From Kitasatospora sp. MAA19 (GTDB taxonomy: Bacteria > Actinomycetota > Actinomycetes > Streptomycetales > Streptomycetaceae): 64,000 nucleotides of DNA. The notes below the pieces were generated by a model. That model was not told where the DNA came from and ran no database searches. It worked only from the letters and a program-made list of their open reading frames with translations. The DNA is taken from positions 124,001 to 188,000 of the forward strand of contig NZ_JARXYZ010000009.1 in NCBI RefSeq assembly GCF_029894125.1, read 5' to 3'. Shown piece after piece: positions 17,630 to 27,612 of the stretch (position 1 is its first letter; every line of letters starts with the position of its first letter). Both the position numbers and the translations under genes were made by a program.

Positions 17630-19396
17630 ATGCAGTTCCGGCACGGCAACCGCGCAGAAGACGCCCCGCCCGCGACACCGGCGCCCCGACCCCTCGCGGC
17701 GGCGGCTGCCCACGCCGCGAGCCTCGGCTCGCTGCCCGAGGACAAGAGCGACACCGACCGCGACGGCAACAGCCCGGACCTGCTCCGCGACCTGCTCGCC
17801 ACCGCCCCGGTCGGCGTCGCCCTGCTCGACGACCAGTTGCGCTGGCAGTACCTGAACACCGCCTTCGCCGCCGCCACCGGGCTGCGCCGCGCCGACCTGC
17901 TCGGCCGCCCCGCCGAGGCCACCCCCTTCGCCGGCGCCGCACCCACCCTGCGCCGCGTCCTCGCCGACGGACACGACCGCGAACACGCCACCGGCGGGCC
18001 CGAGGGCCCCGGCTCCCCCGTCCCACCCGGCCTGCGGGTGCGCTACCGACCGCTCGAACACGCCGGGCGGACCACCGGCGTGATCGTCGTCGTCCTCGAC
18101 GACCCGGCCCCGGCCCGCGGCCGGCTCCACGAGCTCGAACAGGCCCGCGCCCGGCTCGCCCTGCTCGACGCCGCCGCCGAGCGGATCGGTACCACCCTCG
18201 ACCTCTCCACCACCTGCGCCGAGCTCACCGCCTTCACCGTGCCCGGCTTCGCCGACCTCGCCACCATCGACGTCCTGCCACCCGACGCCGACCCGGCCCG
18301 GCCCGGACACGGCGCGCCCCTGCGCCTGCAGCGCGCGGCCGTCGACGCCGTCCCCGCCCTGCGCGCCGCCCTCGGCGAGTCGATCCGGCCCGGCGAGTCC
18401 GTCCGCCACGGGGAGGGCTCGGCCGCCGCCCGCAGCCTCGCCGGTGGCGGTGCGGTCCTCACCGAACCCGGCCCCGAGGACGCGAGCCCGGTCGGGATCA
18501 CCTCCCTCCTCGTCCTACCGCTCGCCACCCACGACCGGCTCGTCGGCCTGCTCACCCTCGGCCGCAGCGCCGCCACCCCCGCGTTCACCCCGGACGAGGC
18601 CGCGCTCCTCGGCGCCCTCGCCGCCCGCGCCGCCGCCGCCATCGACCACGCCCGCCGCTACACCCGCTCCCAGGGCATCGCCCTGGAACTCCAGCGGGCC
18701 CTGCTCACCGAACCCGGCAACCCGCACCAGAACCTCCTCCTCGCCTCCCGCTACCTGCCCTCCGGCACCAGCTCGGTGGTCGGCGGCGACTGGTACGAGA
18801 CGGTCCGGCTACCGTTCGGCCGCACCCTGCTCGCGATGGGCGACGTCATGGGACACGGCGTCGAGGCCGCCGTCGACATGAGCCACTACCGCTCGACCCT
18901 GCGCGACGTCGCCGGCATGGACCTGCCGCCCCACCGGATCCTGCGCCAACTCGACAACGTCATCTCCGCCAACGACACCGCCCGGCCCGCGACGTGTCTG
19001 CTGGTCCTCGCCGACCCCGGCCGCGGCCGCTGGACGCTCTCCAGCGCGGGCCACCTGCCGCCCGCCCTCATCACCCCCGACCACGCCACCGAACTCCTGC
19101 AGGTGCCCACCGGCCCACCCCTCGGCACCGGCCTCGGCGGCTACGAGCAGACCACCCACCCACTCACCCCCGACCAGACCCTCCTGCTCTACACCGACGG
19201 CCTGGTCGAACGCCGCGACGAGGACATCGACGCCTCCCTCGCCCGCCTCGCCGCCCTCCGCCTCCCCGCCACCGGCGACCTCGACGACCTCCTCGACGCC
19301 GTCCTCCACGCCCTCGCCCCACCCGGCCCCACCACCCACGGCACCACCACCGACGACGACATCGCCCTCCTCGCCGCCCGCCCCAAACCCCGCTGA
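17630..19396 (+). CDS. PAS-GAF-PP2C (SpoIIE/RsbU-type) serine phosphatase
   Basis: About 588 residues. A PAS-like domain (about 50-150, RWQYLNTAFAAATGLRRADL) is followed by a GAF domain (about 180-345) and a PP2C SpoIIE domain (about 375-588). Metal aspartates are visible in SVVGGDWYE, GDVMGHG and LLLYTDGLVER. Proteins of this class dephosphorylate anti-anti-sigma factors in response to signals and so switch stress sigma factors. No anti-sigma or STAS gene is adjacent, which is normal for Streptomyces orphan phosphatases. The ATG at 17630 is the first plausible start after the repeat operator; its ribosome site is weak. Confidence 0.85.
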   Translation: MQFRHGNRAEDAPPATPAPRPLAAAAAHAASLGSLPEDKSDTDRDGNSPDLLRDLLATAPVGVALLDDQLRWQYLNTAFAAATGLRRADLLGRPAEATPFAGAAPTLRRVLADGHDREHATGGPEGPGSPVPPGLRVRYRPLEHAGRTTGVIVVVLDDPAPARGRLHELEQARARLALLDAAAERIGTTLDLSTTCAELTAFTVPGFADLATIDVLPPDADPARPGHGAPLRLQRAAVDAVPALRAALGESIRPGESVRHGEGSAAARSLAGGGAVLTEPGPEDASPVGITSLLVLPLATHDRLVGLLTLGRSAATPAFTPDEAALLGALAARAAAAIDHARRYTRSQGIALELQRALLTEPGNPHQNLLLASRYLPSGTSSVVGGDWYETVRLPFGRTLLAMGDVMGHGVEAAVDMSHYRSTLRDVAGMDLPPHRILRQLDNVISANDTARPATCLLVLADPGRGRWTLSSAGHLPPALITPDHATELLQVPTGPPLGTGLGGYEQTTHPLTPDQTLLLYTDGLVERRDEDIDASLARLAALRLPATGDLDDLLDAVLHALAPPGPTTHGTTTDDDIALLAARPKPR

Positions 19397-19527
19397 CCCC
19401 GTACCTCGGATCCGGACACCACTGAGGGTGAGGGCGGCGGGTGGACGTGATCGTTGCGATGGATCCGTTCGGTGCCGCAATCGCGAATTCGGTGAAGTCG
19501 CGGCCGGCGGGGACGCCGACGGTGCCC

Positions 19528-19885
19528 TCACCGTGTTGCGCTCGCGGCTCCGGTCACCCGGTCGGCGCCCGTCACCGGCTCGTGGATGACGACGTCCGCG
19601 CCGTACTCGACGGGCCGGCAGAGCAGCGGCGTCGCGAAGGTGTTGTCGGCGAGCATGGCGAAGGTGCCGCCGTACAGGCTCTGTTGGGCGATCACCTGGT
19701 CGCCGGAGCGCAGCAGGGCGAGCAGGACGGTGTTGATCGCGCCCATGCCCGAGGCGGTGGCGATGGCGTCCGCGCCGCCTTCGAGGTCGGCCACCGCGGT
19801 CTCCAGCGAGCGTACGGTCGGGTTGCCGTAGCGGTTGCAGCAGAACGTTCCGTCCGGCCCCCGAAAGCCTGCGAGAGTGCCTCAG
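19528..19885 (-). pseudogene. Cys/Met-metabolism PLP enzyme fragment (methionine gamma-lyase type)
   Basis: On the minus strand the sequence reads GPDGTFCCNRYGNPTVRSLE, then ADLEGGADAIATASGMGAI and SGDQVIAQQSLYGGT, a clear Cys/Met-metabolism PLP-family N-terminal region. It then jumps straight to LADNTFATPLLCRPVEYGAD, the block that normally lies about 75 residues later next to the PLP lysine. The chain ends before the SATK lysine motif. So there is an internal deletion and both ends are missing. A relic, not functional. Confidence 0.72.
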
Positions 19886-19987
19886 CCCGTCGAACAGGCT
19901 GTCACTACAGTGAGGCCTTAACTGCGAGTCACCAACTTTCCGCAAGCCGGGCAGCTGGCAAGGGAGTTACGAGATTCGATCGCCCGC

Positions 19988-21328
<1,341 letters not shown>

Positions 21329-21346
21329 GGCAGCCTCCCGACGGAG

Positions 21347-21367
21347 AACATGAGGAGGACTCATGTT
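21347..21367. promoter_or_regulatory. inverted repeat upstream of the beta-glucosidase
   Basis: AACATGAG (21347-21354) and CTCATGTT (21360-21367) are perfect 8-bp arms around GAGGA, about 20 bp before the GH1 start codon. Placement and symmetry suggest a repressor site. It is not the CebR consensus known for Streptomyces cellobiose genes. Confidence 0.55.
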
Positions 21368-21539
21368 ACTGACGCCGCGCCGAAACACCAGAGGAGGCCC
21401 ACCGCCACCCGGAGGTCGCACACCCAATGACCCCGAACCCACTTGACCCCCAGTCGCCCGGCGATAGCCATCGCTGCACGTCAGCCGGTAGACAGCCCGC
21501 GCTGTCCGCTCGCCGGAAGATGCCTCCGGGACGGCCGTG

Positions 21540-21990
21540 TTGCAACGTGTGGTCCCTGGCGAGTCCCCTGACTGGTTGCCCGTCAGACCCAGCCTCCCCG
21601 GCCCTCGGGGTGGGTGGCCTGCTCTCCCGCGCCGCGAGCAGCCGGGCGACCTGCTGGACGAAGAACGGGTTGCCGCCGGTCCGGCGGTGCACCAGGGCGG
21701 CGGTCTCGGCCGCCGCCGGCGGCCCGTACCGGGCCAGCAGCGTTCCGACGTCCGTCACGTCCAGACCGCCGAGCACCACCACCTCGGCATCCGGCAGCGG
21801 GTGGCCGTCGGGCAGTTCGACGTCCCGGTAGGTGCCGATGAGCAGCAGCGGCTCGTGCCGGGCACGCCGGGCCAGGCGCCCGAACAGCAGCAGGGCGGCG
21901 GCGTCGGCCCACTGCAGGTCGTCCGGCGCCACAAGCAGTCGGCGACCGTCCCCGTAGCAGCGCCCCCGCGCTGCGGTCGAACTGAGCGAG
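21540..21990 (-). pseudogene. LuxR-family (LAL-type) AAA ATPase fragment
   Basis: The minus-strand frame reads RRLLVAPDDLQWADAAALLL (a Walker B-like block), then RHEPLLLIGTYRDVELP and RRTGGNPFFVQQVARLL. That is the central ATPase region of large LuxR/LAL regulators or AAA ATPases. The Walker A part, the remaining about 700 residues and the helix-turn-helix are missing. It runs out into non-family sequence after about 120 conserved residues. A relic. Confidence 0.65.
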
Positions 21991-22067
21991 CCGGGAGTCC
22001 GCACTGCTCGTCCGGGCAGCCGCGGCTTCCGTGAACGGTCGTCAGTCGGATGTGCGTGCGCCCCGGT

Positions 22068-22499
22068 TCACGAGAGGGCGCGCCAGGCAGTGTTCAGGGA
22101 CTCGCGGAAGCGGTCGGCCTCCTCGGCGGTGAGTCCGGCGACCATGCGCGCCTCCAGTTCCCGGGTCGAGGCGGCGTACTCGGCGAGCAGGTGGCGGCCC
22201 GGCTCGGCGAGCAGCACGAGGCGTTCGCGGCGGTTGCCGGGGTTGGGCTCGCGACGGATCAGGCCGCGTCCCTCCAGGGTGCGGATCATGTCGGCCATCG
22301 ACTGGGCGGTGACGAAGGAGTCGCGGGCCAGCTGGGCGGCCGAGATGCCGTCGTGCCGCTCCAGCACCGTGAGCGCCGTGTACTGCAGCGCGGTGATGCC
22401 GGCGGGCTTGAGCAGCTCGTCGAGCCGTGCGCGCACCGCCAGCTCCGTCCTCTTGACCAGGTACAGCAGCGAGGTGCCGGTCACTGCGGGTCGGTCCAT
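22068..22499 (-). CDS. MarR-family transcriptional regulator
   Basis: A 143-residue MarR protein. The winged helix is visible: ALQYTALTVLERHDGISAAQ, then VTAQSMADMIRTLEGRGLI and the wing NPGNRRERLVLL. ATG preceded by GAAGGGAA. It is divergent from the SDR, amidohydrolase, CoA-ligase and MaoC operon, with a paired palindrome in between (22556-22605), so it almost certainly represses that operon and itself. MarR regulators of this kind commonly respond to aromatic acids or acyl-CoA esters, which fits the gene set; the ligand is not known. Confidence 0.88.
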   Translation of the reverse strand: MDRPAVTGTSLLYLVKRTELAVRARLDELLKPAGITALQYTALTVLERHDGISAAQLARDSFVTAQSMADMIRTLEGRGLIRREPNPGNRRERLVLLAEPGRHLLAEYAASTRELEARMVAGLTAEEADRFRESLNTAWRALS

Positions 22500-22555
22500 C
22501 TCGTTCCCTTCGCCGAGCGCCGTCGGTGCGGCGGCGTGGCCAAGCCTAGGGCATT

Positions 22556-22605
22556 GACAGGAATCCTGATGATTGACGAGACTGCCATTCATCAGGATTC
22601 CTGTC
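22556..22605. promoter_or_regulatory. paired-palindrome MarR operator
   Basis: GACAGGAATCCTGATGA (22556-22572) is repeated in perfect inverse orientation at 22589-22605, a 17-bp inverted repeat with a 16-bp centre. Each arm contains its own 11-bp palindrome, CAGGAATCCTG and CAGGATTCCTG, centred 35 bp apart. This matches two dimer sites. It lies between the MarR start (22499) and the SDR start (22654) and would cover both promoters. Confidence 0.8.
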
Positions 22606-22653
22606 GATCCTGGCGCCATCCCCTCCCATCACTCCCACGAGAGGTGCACCCTC

Positions 22654-23565
22654 ATGGATCTCCAGGGCAAGGTCGCCGTCGTCACCGGCAGCGGCCGCGG
22701 TCTCGGACTCGCGTACGCACAGGCCCTCGCCGCGGCCGGCGCGGCCGTCGTCGTCAACGACGTCGACCGGGCAACCGTGGATGCCGCCGTCGCCACCATC
22801 ACCGCCGCCGGTGGCCGCGCCACCGGCGCCGTCGCCGCGGTCGGCGACAGCGAGGCCGCCCAGTTGCTGGTCGACACCGCCGTGACGGAGTTCGGCAGCC
22901 TGGACGTGCTGGTCACCAACGCCGGTATCCTGCGCGACCGGGTGCTGTGGAAGATGACCGACGAGGACTTCGACGACGTCGTCCGCGTTCATCTGCGCGG
23001 CACCTTCACCTGCGCCCGCGCCGCCGCGATCCGCATGCGCGAGCAGGGCACCGGCGGCCGGCTCGTCCTGATCTCCTCCCCGGCCGGCCAGCGCGGCAAC
23101 TTCGGCCAGACCAACTACGCCGCCGCCAAGGCCGGCATCGTCTCGATGGCCCGCACCTGGGCGATGGAACTCTCCCGCGCCGACATCACCGTCAACGCCG
23201 TCGTCCCGGTCGCCGCCACCGAGATGACCAGGACCATCCCGGCCTTCGCCCCGGTGATCGAGGAGGCCGAGCGCACCGGCAACCCGCTGCCCGACTGGCT
23301 GCGAAAGGAGGAGGGACTCGGCACCGTCGAGGACGTCGCCGCCCTGATCACCTTCCTCGCCTCCGACGACTCCAAGGACGTCACCGGCCAGGCCATCGGC
23401 ATCGGCGGCGACCGCCTCGCCCTGTGGGCGCACCCCCGGGAGAAGGCTGTCGCCCTCGCCGACGGCGGCTGGAGCGCCGACGCCATCGCCGCGCAGTGGC
23501 AGGGCGGCGTCGGCGCCGAACCCGAGACCTACGGCATCCCCGCGCCCAAGGCCCCGGAGGCCTGA
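22654..23565 (+). CDS. SDR-family oxidoreductase (3-hydroxyacyl-CoA dehydrogenase-like)
   Basis: 303 residues. Classical SDR with TGSGRGLGLAY as cofactor loop, VTNAGI, and active-site Ser with NYAAAKAG (Y-x3-K). It extends past the usual end with GIGGDRLALWAHPREK and a tryptophan-containing tail, a layout shared with SDR domains of multifunctional beta-oxidation enzymes. Start ATG has GAGAGG upstream. First gene of a four-gene operon; its stop is 1 bp from the next start. With a CoA ligase and MaoC hydratase downstream it probably oxidises a 3-hydroxyacyl-CoA or an aromatic-side-chain alcohol. The pathway is inferred. Confidence 0.85.
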   Translation: MDLQGKVAVVTGSGRGLGLAYAQALAAAGAAVVVNDVDRATVDAAVATITAAGGRATGAVAAVGDSEAAQLLVDTAVTEFGSLDVLVTNAGILRDRVLWKMTDEDFDDVVRVHLRGTFTCARAAAIRMREQGTGGRLVLISSPAGQRGNFGQTNYAAAKAGIVSMARTWAMELSRADITVNAVVPVAATEMTRTIPAFAPVIEEAERTGNPLPDWLRKEEGLGTVEDVAALITFLASDDSKDVTGQAIGIGGDRLALWAHPREKAVALADGGWSADAIAAQWQGGVGAEPETYGIPAPKAPEA

Positions 23566-23566
23566 C

Positions 23567-24466
23567 ATGGTCGACCTCGCACACGACCTCGCACTCGACC
23601 TCGACCGGCTCACCGCCATCGACGTGCACACCCACGCCGAGATCTCCAAGGACGGCCACGGCGCACTGAGCCCCGAGCTGTTCGGGGCCTCCGAGGCGTA
23701 CTTCAAGGCGCACGGCCACCGGCAGCCCACCATCGACGAGATGGCCGAGCACTACCGCGAACGCCGGATGGCCGCCGTGGTCTTCACCGTCGACGCCGAA
23801 CACGCCACCGGCCATCCGCGGATCTCCAACGAGGAGATCGCGGAGAGCTGCGCCGCCCACCCCGACGCGCTGATCCCGTTCGCGAGCATCGACCCGCACA
23901 AGGGCCGTGCGGGGGTGCGGGAGGCCCGGCGCCTGGTCACGGACTACGGCGTCCGCGGCTTCAAGTTCCACCCCAGCATCCAGGCGTTCTCCCCGAACGA
24001 CCGGCTGGCCTACCCGCTGTACGAGGCGATCGAGGAGCTCGGCGTGCCCGCCCTGTTCCACACCGGCCAGACCGGCATCGGCGCCGGCGTCCCGGGCGGC
24101 GGCGGCATCCGGCTGAAGTACTCGAACCCGATGCTGGTCGACGACGTCGCGGTGGACTTCCCGGAGCTGCGGATCGTCCTCGCCCACCCGTCCTTCCCCT
24201 GGCAGGACGAGGCGCTGGCGGTGGCCACCCACAAGCCACACGTGTACATCGACCTGTCCGGCTGGTCGCCCAAGTACTTCCCGCCGCAGCTGGTGCGCTA
24301 CGCCAACACGCTGCTCAAGGACAAGGTCCTGTTCGGCTCCGACTACCCCGTCATCACCCCCGACCAGTGGCTGGCGGACTTCGCCCGACTCGACATCAAG
24401 CCCGAGGTCCGGCCGAAGATCCTCAAGGAGAACGCCGCCCGACTGCTCGGGCTGCGCACGGACTGA
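23567..24466 (+). CDS. amidohydrolase-2 family protein (ACMSD-like)
   Basis: 299 residues, TIM-barrel metal hydrolase/decarboxylase. Ligands are visible in order: DVHTHAE (about 20), KFHPS, LFHTGQTG, VLAHPSFPW and FGSDYP. The family includes aminocarboxymuconate-semialdehyde decarboxylase, resorcylate decarboxylase and related C-C lyases of aromatic breakdown. The start ATG follows the SDR stop by one base, so the two are translationally linked. In this operon it most likely cuts or decarboxylates a ring-derived acid. The true reaction is not determined. Confidence 0.82.
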   Translation: MVDLAHDLALDLDRLTAIDVHTHAEISKDGHGALSPELFGASEAYFKAHGHRQPTIDEMAEHYRERRMAAVVFTVDAEHATGHPRISNEEIAESCAAHPDALIPFASIDPHKGRAGVREARRLVTDYGVRGFKFHPSIQAFSPNDRLAYPLYEAIEELGVPALFHTGQTGIGAGVPGGGGIRLKYSNPMLVDDVAVDFPELRIVLAHPSFPWQDEALAVATHKPHVYIDLSGWSPKYFPPQLVRYANTLLKDKVLFGSDYPVITPDQWLADFARLDIKPEVRPKILKENAARLLGLRTD

Positions 24467-24476
24467 AGGAGCACCC

Positions 24477-26015
24477 GTGCTGAACCAAGGCATCGGCTCG
24501 TGGCCCGCCCGCCGGGCCCGCAAGACACCCGACCGGGTCGCGGTCGTCCACGAGGGCAGCAGCCGGACCTACCGTGAGCTGCACCAGCGCGTCCTGCAAC
24601 TCGCCCACGGCCTGCGGGTGTCGGGCGTGGAGCGGGGCGACCGGATCGCGTACCTGGGGCCCAACCACCCGGCCTTCCTGGAGACCCTGTTCGCCGCCGG
24701 AGTCCTGGGTGCCGTCTTCGTCCCGCTCAACACCCGCCTCGCCGCCCCGGAACTGGCGTACAGCCTGGCCGACTCGGGCAGCACCGTCCTCGTCCACGCG
24801 CCGGAGCAGGCCGGGGCCGCCCGGGCCGCGGCCGAGGAGGCCGGGGTCCGGCACCGGATCGCGCTCGACGGACCCGGCCAGGACGTCTCCGGCTACGAGG
24901 AGCTGATCGCCGGCGTCTCCGGTGAGCCGCTGGATCTCGCCGTCGCCCCGGACGACCCCTGCATGATCATGTACACCTCGGGGACCACCGGCCGTCCGAA
25001 GGGCGCGGTGCTCTCGCACGGGAACATCACCTGGAACAGCGTCAACGTCCTCGTCGACACCGACCTGGCCGGCGACGAGGTGACCCTGGTCGTGGCGCCG
25101 CTGTTCCACACCGGGGGCCTCAACATGACCTGTCTGCCCACCCTGCTCAAGGGTGGCCGGGTGGTCCTGCACGGGGCCTTCGACCCCGAGCGGGTGCTGG
25201 AGACGATCGAACTGCTGCGCGTCACCTACATGTTCGGCGTCCCGACGATGTACGACGCGATGGCCGCCCGGCCCCGCTGGGCCACCACCGACCTCTCCAG
25301 CCTGCGTACTCTCAACTGCGGCGGCGCACCGGTGCCGACCCGCACCATCGCCGCCTACCTCGACCGCGGCCTGGCCTTCAGCCAGGGCTACGGCATGACC
25401 GAGGCGTCGCCCGGCGTCCTCTTCCTGGACGAGGAGCAGGCCTCTGCCAAGGCCGGCTCCACCGGGGTGCCGCACTTCTTCACCGACACGCGCGTCGTCC
25501 GGCCCGACGGCAGCGACGCCGGGCCGGGGGAGCGCGGCGAGGTCCTGGTCCAGGGCCCCAACGTGATGACCGGCTACTGGGGCCGGCCGGAGGAGACCGC
25601 GGCCGCGTTCACCGACGGCGACTGGCTGCGGACGGGCGACGTCGCCCGCACCGACGCGGACGGCTACGCCTACATCGTCGACCGGGTGAAGGACATGTTC
25701 GTGTCGGGCGGCGAGAACGTCTACCCGGCCGAGGTCGAGGACGCGATCCTCGCCCACCCCGCCGTCGAGGAGTGCGCCGTCATCGGCGTGCCCGACCCGG
25801 TCTGGGGCGAGGTCGGCCGCGCCGTCGTGGTCCTGCGGGCCGGCGCTCGCGCCAACGAGCACGACATCCTCGGCCACCTGTGGGGCCGGCTCGCCAAGTA
25901 CAAGATCCCCAAGTCGGTGGTGCTCGCGCAGACCCTGCCCCGCACGGCCACCGGAAAGATCGTCAAGGCCGCCGTCCGCGAGCTGCATGCGTCCGGGAAC
26001 CCCTCCGCGTCCTGA
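24477..26015 (+). CDS. acyl-CoA synthetase (AMP-dependent CoA ligase)
   Basis: 512 residues, GTG start with AAGGAG 5 nt ahead. ANL superfamily: AMP-binding loop YTSGTTGRPKGA (about 163), GYGMTEASPG, the hinge DRVKDMFVSGGENVYPAEVE and the C-terminal catalytic lysine in RTATGKIVK. It activates a carboxylic acid to the CoA thioester with ATP. Closest in layout to medium-chain/aryl acid ligases such as FadD-type and cyclohexanecarboxylate CoA ligases. Third gene of the MarR operon. The acid is unknown. Confidence 0.87.
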   Translation: MLNQGIGSWPARRARKTPDRVAVVHEGSSRTYRELHQRVLQLAHGLRVSGVERGDRIAYLGPNHPAFLETLFAAGVLGAVFVPLNTRLAAPELAYSLADSGSTVLVHAPEQAGAARAAAEEAGVRHRIALDGPGQDVSGYEELIAGVSGEPLDLAVAPDDPCMIMYTSGTTGRPKGAVLSHGNITWNSVNVLVDTDLAGDEVTLVVAPLFHTGGLNMTCLPTLLKGGRVVLHGAFDPERVLETIELLRVTYMFGVPTMYDAMAARPRWATTDLSSLRTLNCGGAPVPTRTIAAYLDRGLAFSQGYGMTEASPGVLFLDEEQASAKAGSTGVPHFFTDTRVVRPDGSDAGPGERGEVLVQGPNVMTGYWGRPEETAAAFTDGDWLRTGDVARTDADGYAYIVDRVKDMFVSGGENVYPAEVEDAILAHPAVEECAVIGVPDPVWGEVGRAVVVLRAGARANEHDILGHLWGRLAKYKIPKSVVLAQTLPRTATGKIVKAAVRELHASGNPSAS

Positions 26016-26061
26016 CAGACGCACCGTCACACCACGTGTCCACAACGGAAAAGGATTTTCC

Positions 26062-26520
26062 ATGCCCACCACCGCCCACGGCATCGACGGACTCAAGGCC
26101 CTCGGCGGCGCCGACCTCGGCCGCACCGAGTGGCGCGAGATCACCCAGGACCGGGTGAACACCTTCGCCGACGCCACCGACGACCACCAGTGGATCCACA
26201 CCGACCCGGAGAAGGCCAAGGACGGCCCGTTCGGCGGCCCGATCGCCCACGGCTACCTCACCCTCTCGCTCATCATCCCGCTCTTCGGCGAGCTGCTGGA
26301 CATCACCGGCATCTCCATGAGCGTCAACTACGGCCTGGAGAAGGTTCGTTTCCCCAGCCCCGTCCCGGTCGGCGCGAAGATCCGGCTGCACGGAGCCGTG
26401 GGCGCGGTGGAGGAGGTCAAGGGCAACGGCGTGCAGATGCCGCTGGCCTTCACCGTCGAGGTCCAGGGCAGCGAGAAGCCGGCCTGCGTGGCCCAGGCCG
26501 TCTACCGCCACTACGCCTGA
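26062..26520 (+). CDS. MaoC-family dehydratase
   Basis: 152 residues with the hotdog fold of (R)-specific enoyl-CoA hydratases. The catalytic Asp/His pair lies in the block FADATDDHQWIHTDP, followed by GGPIAHGYLTLSL. It adds water to an enoyl-CoA or removes it from a 3-hydroxyacyl-CoA. ATG preceded by AAAGGATTTT. Last gene of the operon before a strong terminator. Together with the CoA ligase and the SDR it forms a plausible short beta-oxidation set. Confidence 0.87.
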   Translation: MPTTAHGIDGLKALGGADLGRTEWREITQDRVNTFADATDDHQWIHTDPEKAKDGPFGGPIAHGYLTLSLIIPLFGELLDITGISMSVNYGLEKVRFPSPVPVGAKIRLHGAVGAVEEVKGNGVQMPLAFTVEVQGSEKPACVAQAVYRHYA

Positions 26521-26538
26521 CCGGCCCCCTGGCACGAA

Positions 26539-26592
26539 GGCCCTTCGGCCCGGGACGGACCACGGAGTCCGTCCCGGGCCGAAGGGCCCTTT
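26539..26592 (+). terminator. strong rho-independent-type terminator
   Basis: GGCCCTTCGGCCCGGGACGG (26539-26558) and the next A pair perfectly with 26568-26588, giving a 21-bp stem with an 8-base loop and a following CTTTC. It closes the MarR-controlled operon right after the MaoC gene. Confidence 0.85.
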
Positions 26593-26859
26593 CGTCATTC
26601 CTTCCTCACCGGCTACCACCGGATCGCCCGCTGATCCGCGATGGCCGGTCCTGTCAGGTCGCGTCGGCTGCGGCAGACCACACCGGCCGCCGGAGGGTGA
26701 CGCCGATGCTCGGGGCGCACCTGGTCCGCCATGACGCACGCCCGGGCCGGAAGGGAGGCTGCCGGTCGCGCCATTGCGGCCGGGAGGTGCCGCGGCGCCC
26801 CCGACCGCCCGAATCTCCCGGCGTGCGCGGTGTCCGCCCCGGCCGGAACCGAGGAGGCT
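26593..26859. other. intergenic region, no feature seen
   Basis: About 270 bp between the terminator and the end of the convergent substrate-binding-type gene. No supported gene or site is visible. Confidence 0.5.
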
Positions 26860-27561
26860 TCAGCCGAAGTCCCGGACGGCCCGCATGCCCTTGGCCCGCG
26901 CGGTCGCCCACAGCTCCTCGGCCTCGAACAGGTCGAGCACCCCGGCCGCTCGGACCGGTTCGGTTGACGCGGCCAGCACGCCCCCGCTGAAGGTCGTGCT
27001 GATCGCGGTGTCGCCGGGCAGCGGCCCGACCACGACCACGCCGGGCAGATCCATCAGCTCACTGTGCTGCTGGAAGGCCAGCTCGACCCCGCCGGAGGCG
27101 AGCAGGCTGCCGGCCGGGACCCCCGGAGGCGCCTGGACGAGCCGCGGTGCGAGCTCCGCGGCGAGACCCAGCCGGGCCGTCAGCTCGACCAGCGCCGTAC
27201 CGCTGGGGCCGGTGGAGTACGCGATCCGCCGTGCGGCCAGCAGGGCTGCCCGCAGGTCGGACTCCGAGGCGAGGGCGGGCAGCGGCGACCCCTCGGGCAC
27301 AGCGGCGACCACCTGCGAGACCCACAACGGACGCAGCGTGCCGCCGACCAGCAGCCCCGCCCCCTCCAGCCCCGCCATCGCGTCCTCGGCGAGCACCAGC
27401 AGGTCGCCCTCGGCTCCTTCGCGCACCCGCCGTGCGACCTCGACCCCGCCGGCCGACTCGAACCGCACCTGCGCGCCGTAGGAGTGTCGGAGATGGTCGG
27501 ACAGCTCGGCCAGGAGCTGCCTGGTCGCCATCGAGGACAGACCGGTGATCTCTCGGGACAC
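26860..27561 (-). CDS. ModA-like substrate-binding-domain protein without signal peptide
   Basis: 233 residues. It begins with a helix ATRQLLAELSDHLRHSYGAQ, then RFESAGGVEVARRVREGAEG and DLLVLAEDAM, the order seen in molybdate/type 2 periplasmic binding domains. No signal peptide precedes it, so it should be cytoplasmic. GTG at 27561 is chosen because AAGGAG stands 6 nt upstream. Signal-less versions of this domain occur as regulators or ligand sensors. It is divergent from an IclR regulator by only 51 bp and next to the protocatechuate operon, so a sensing role for an aromatic or related anion is possible. Its real function is unknown. Confidence 0.65.
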   Translation of the reverse strand: MSREITGLSSMATRQLLAELSDHLRHSYGAQVRFESAGGVEVARRVREGAEGDLLVLAEDAMAGLEGAGLLVGGTLRPLWVSQVVAAVPEGSPLPALASESDLRAALLAARRIAYSTGPSGTALVELTARLGLAAELAPRLVQAPPGVPAGSLLASGGVELAFQQHSELMDLPGVVVVGPLPGDTAISTTFSGGVLAASTEPVRAAGVLDLFEAEELWATARAKGMRAVRDFG

Positions 27562-27612
27562 GTCGTTCTCCTTGTGGGCGGCCGCTGCCACGGCGGGTGA
27601 ACGGGCGGCTCA

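Noticed and set aside
21347..21367. CebR-type cellobiose operator
   Set aside because: The inverted repeat here does not fit the known CebR consensus, so it is reported only as an unassigned site.
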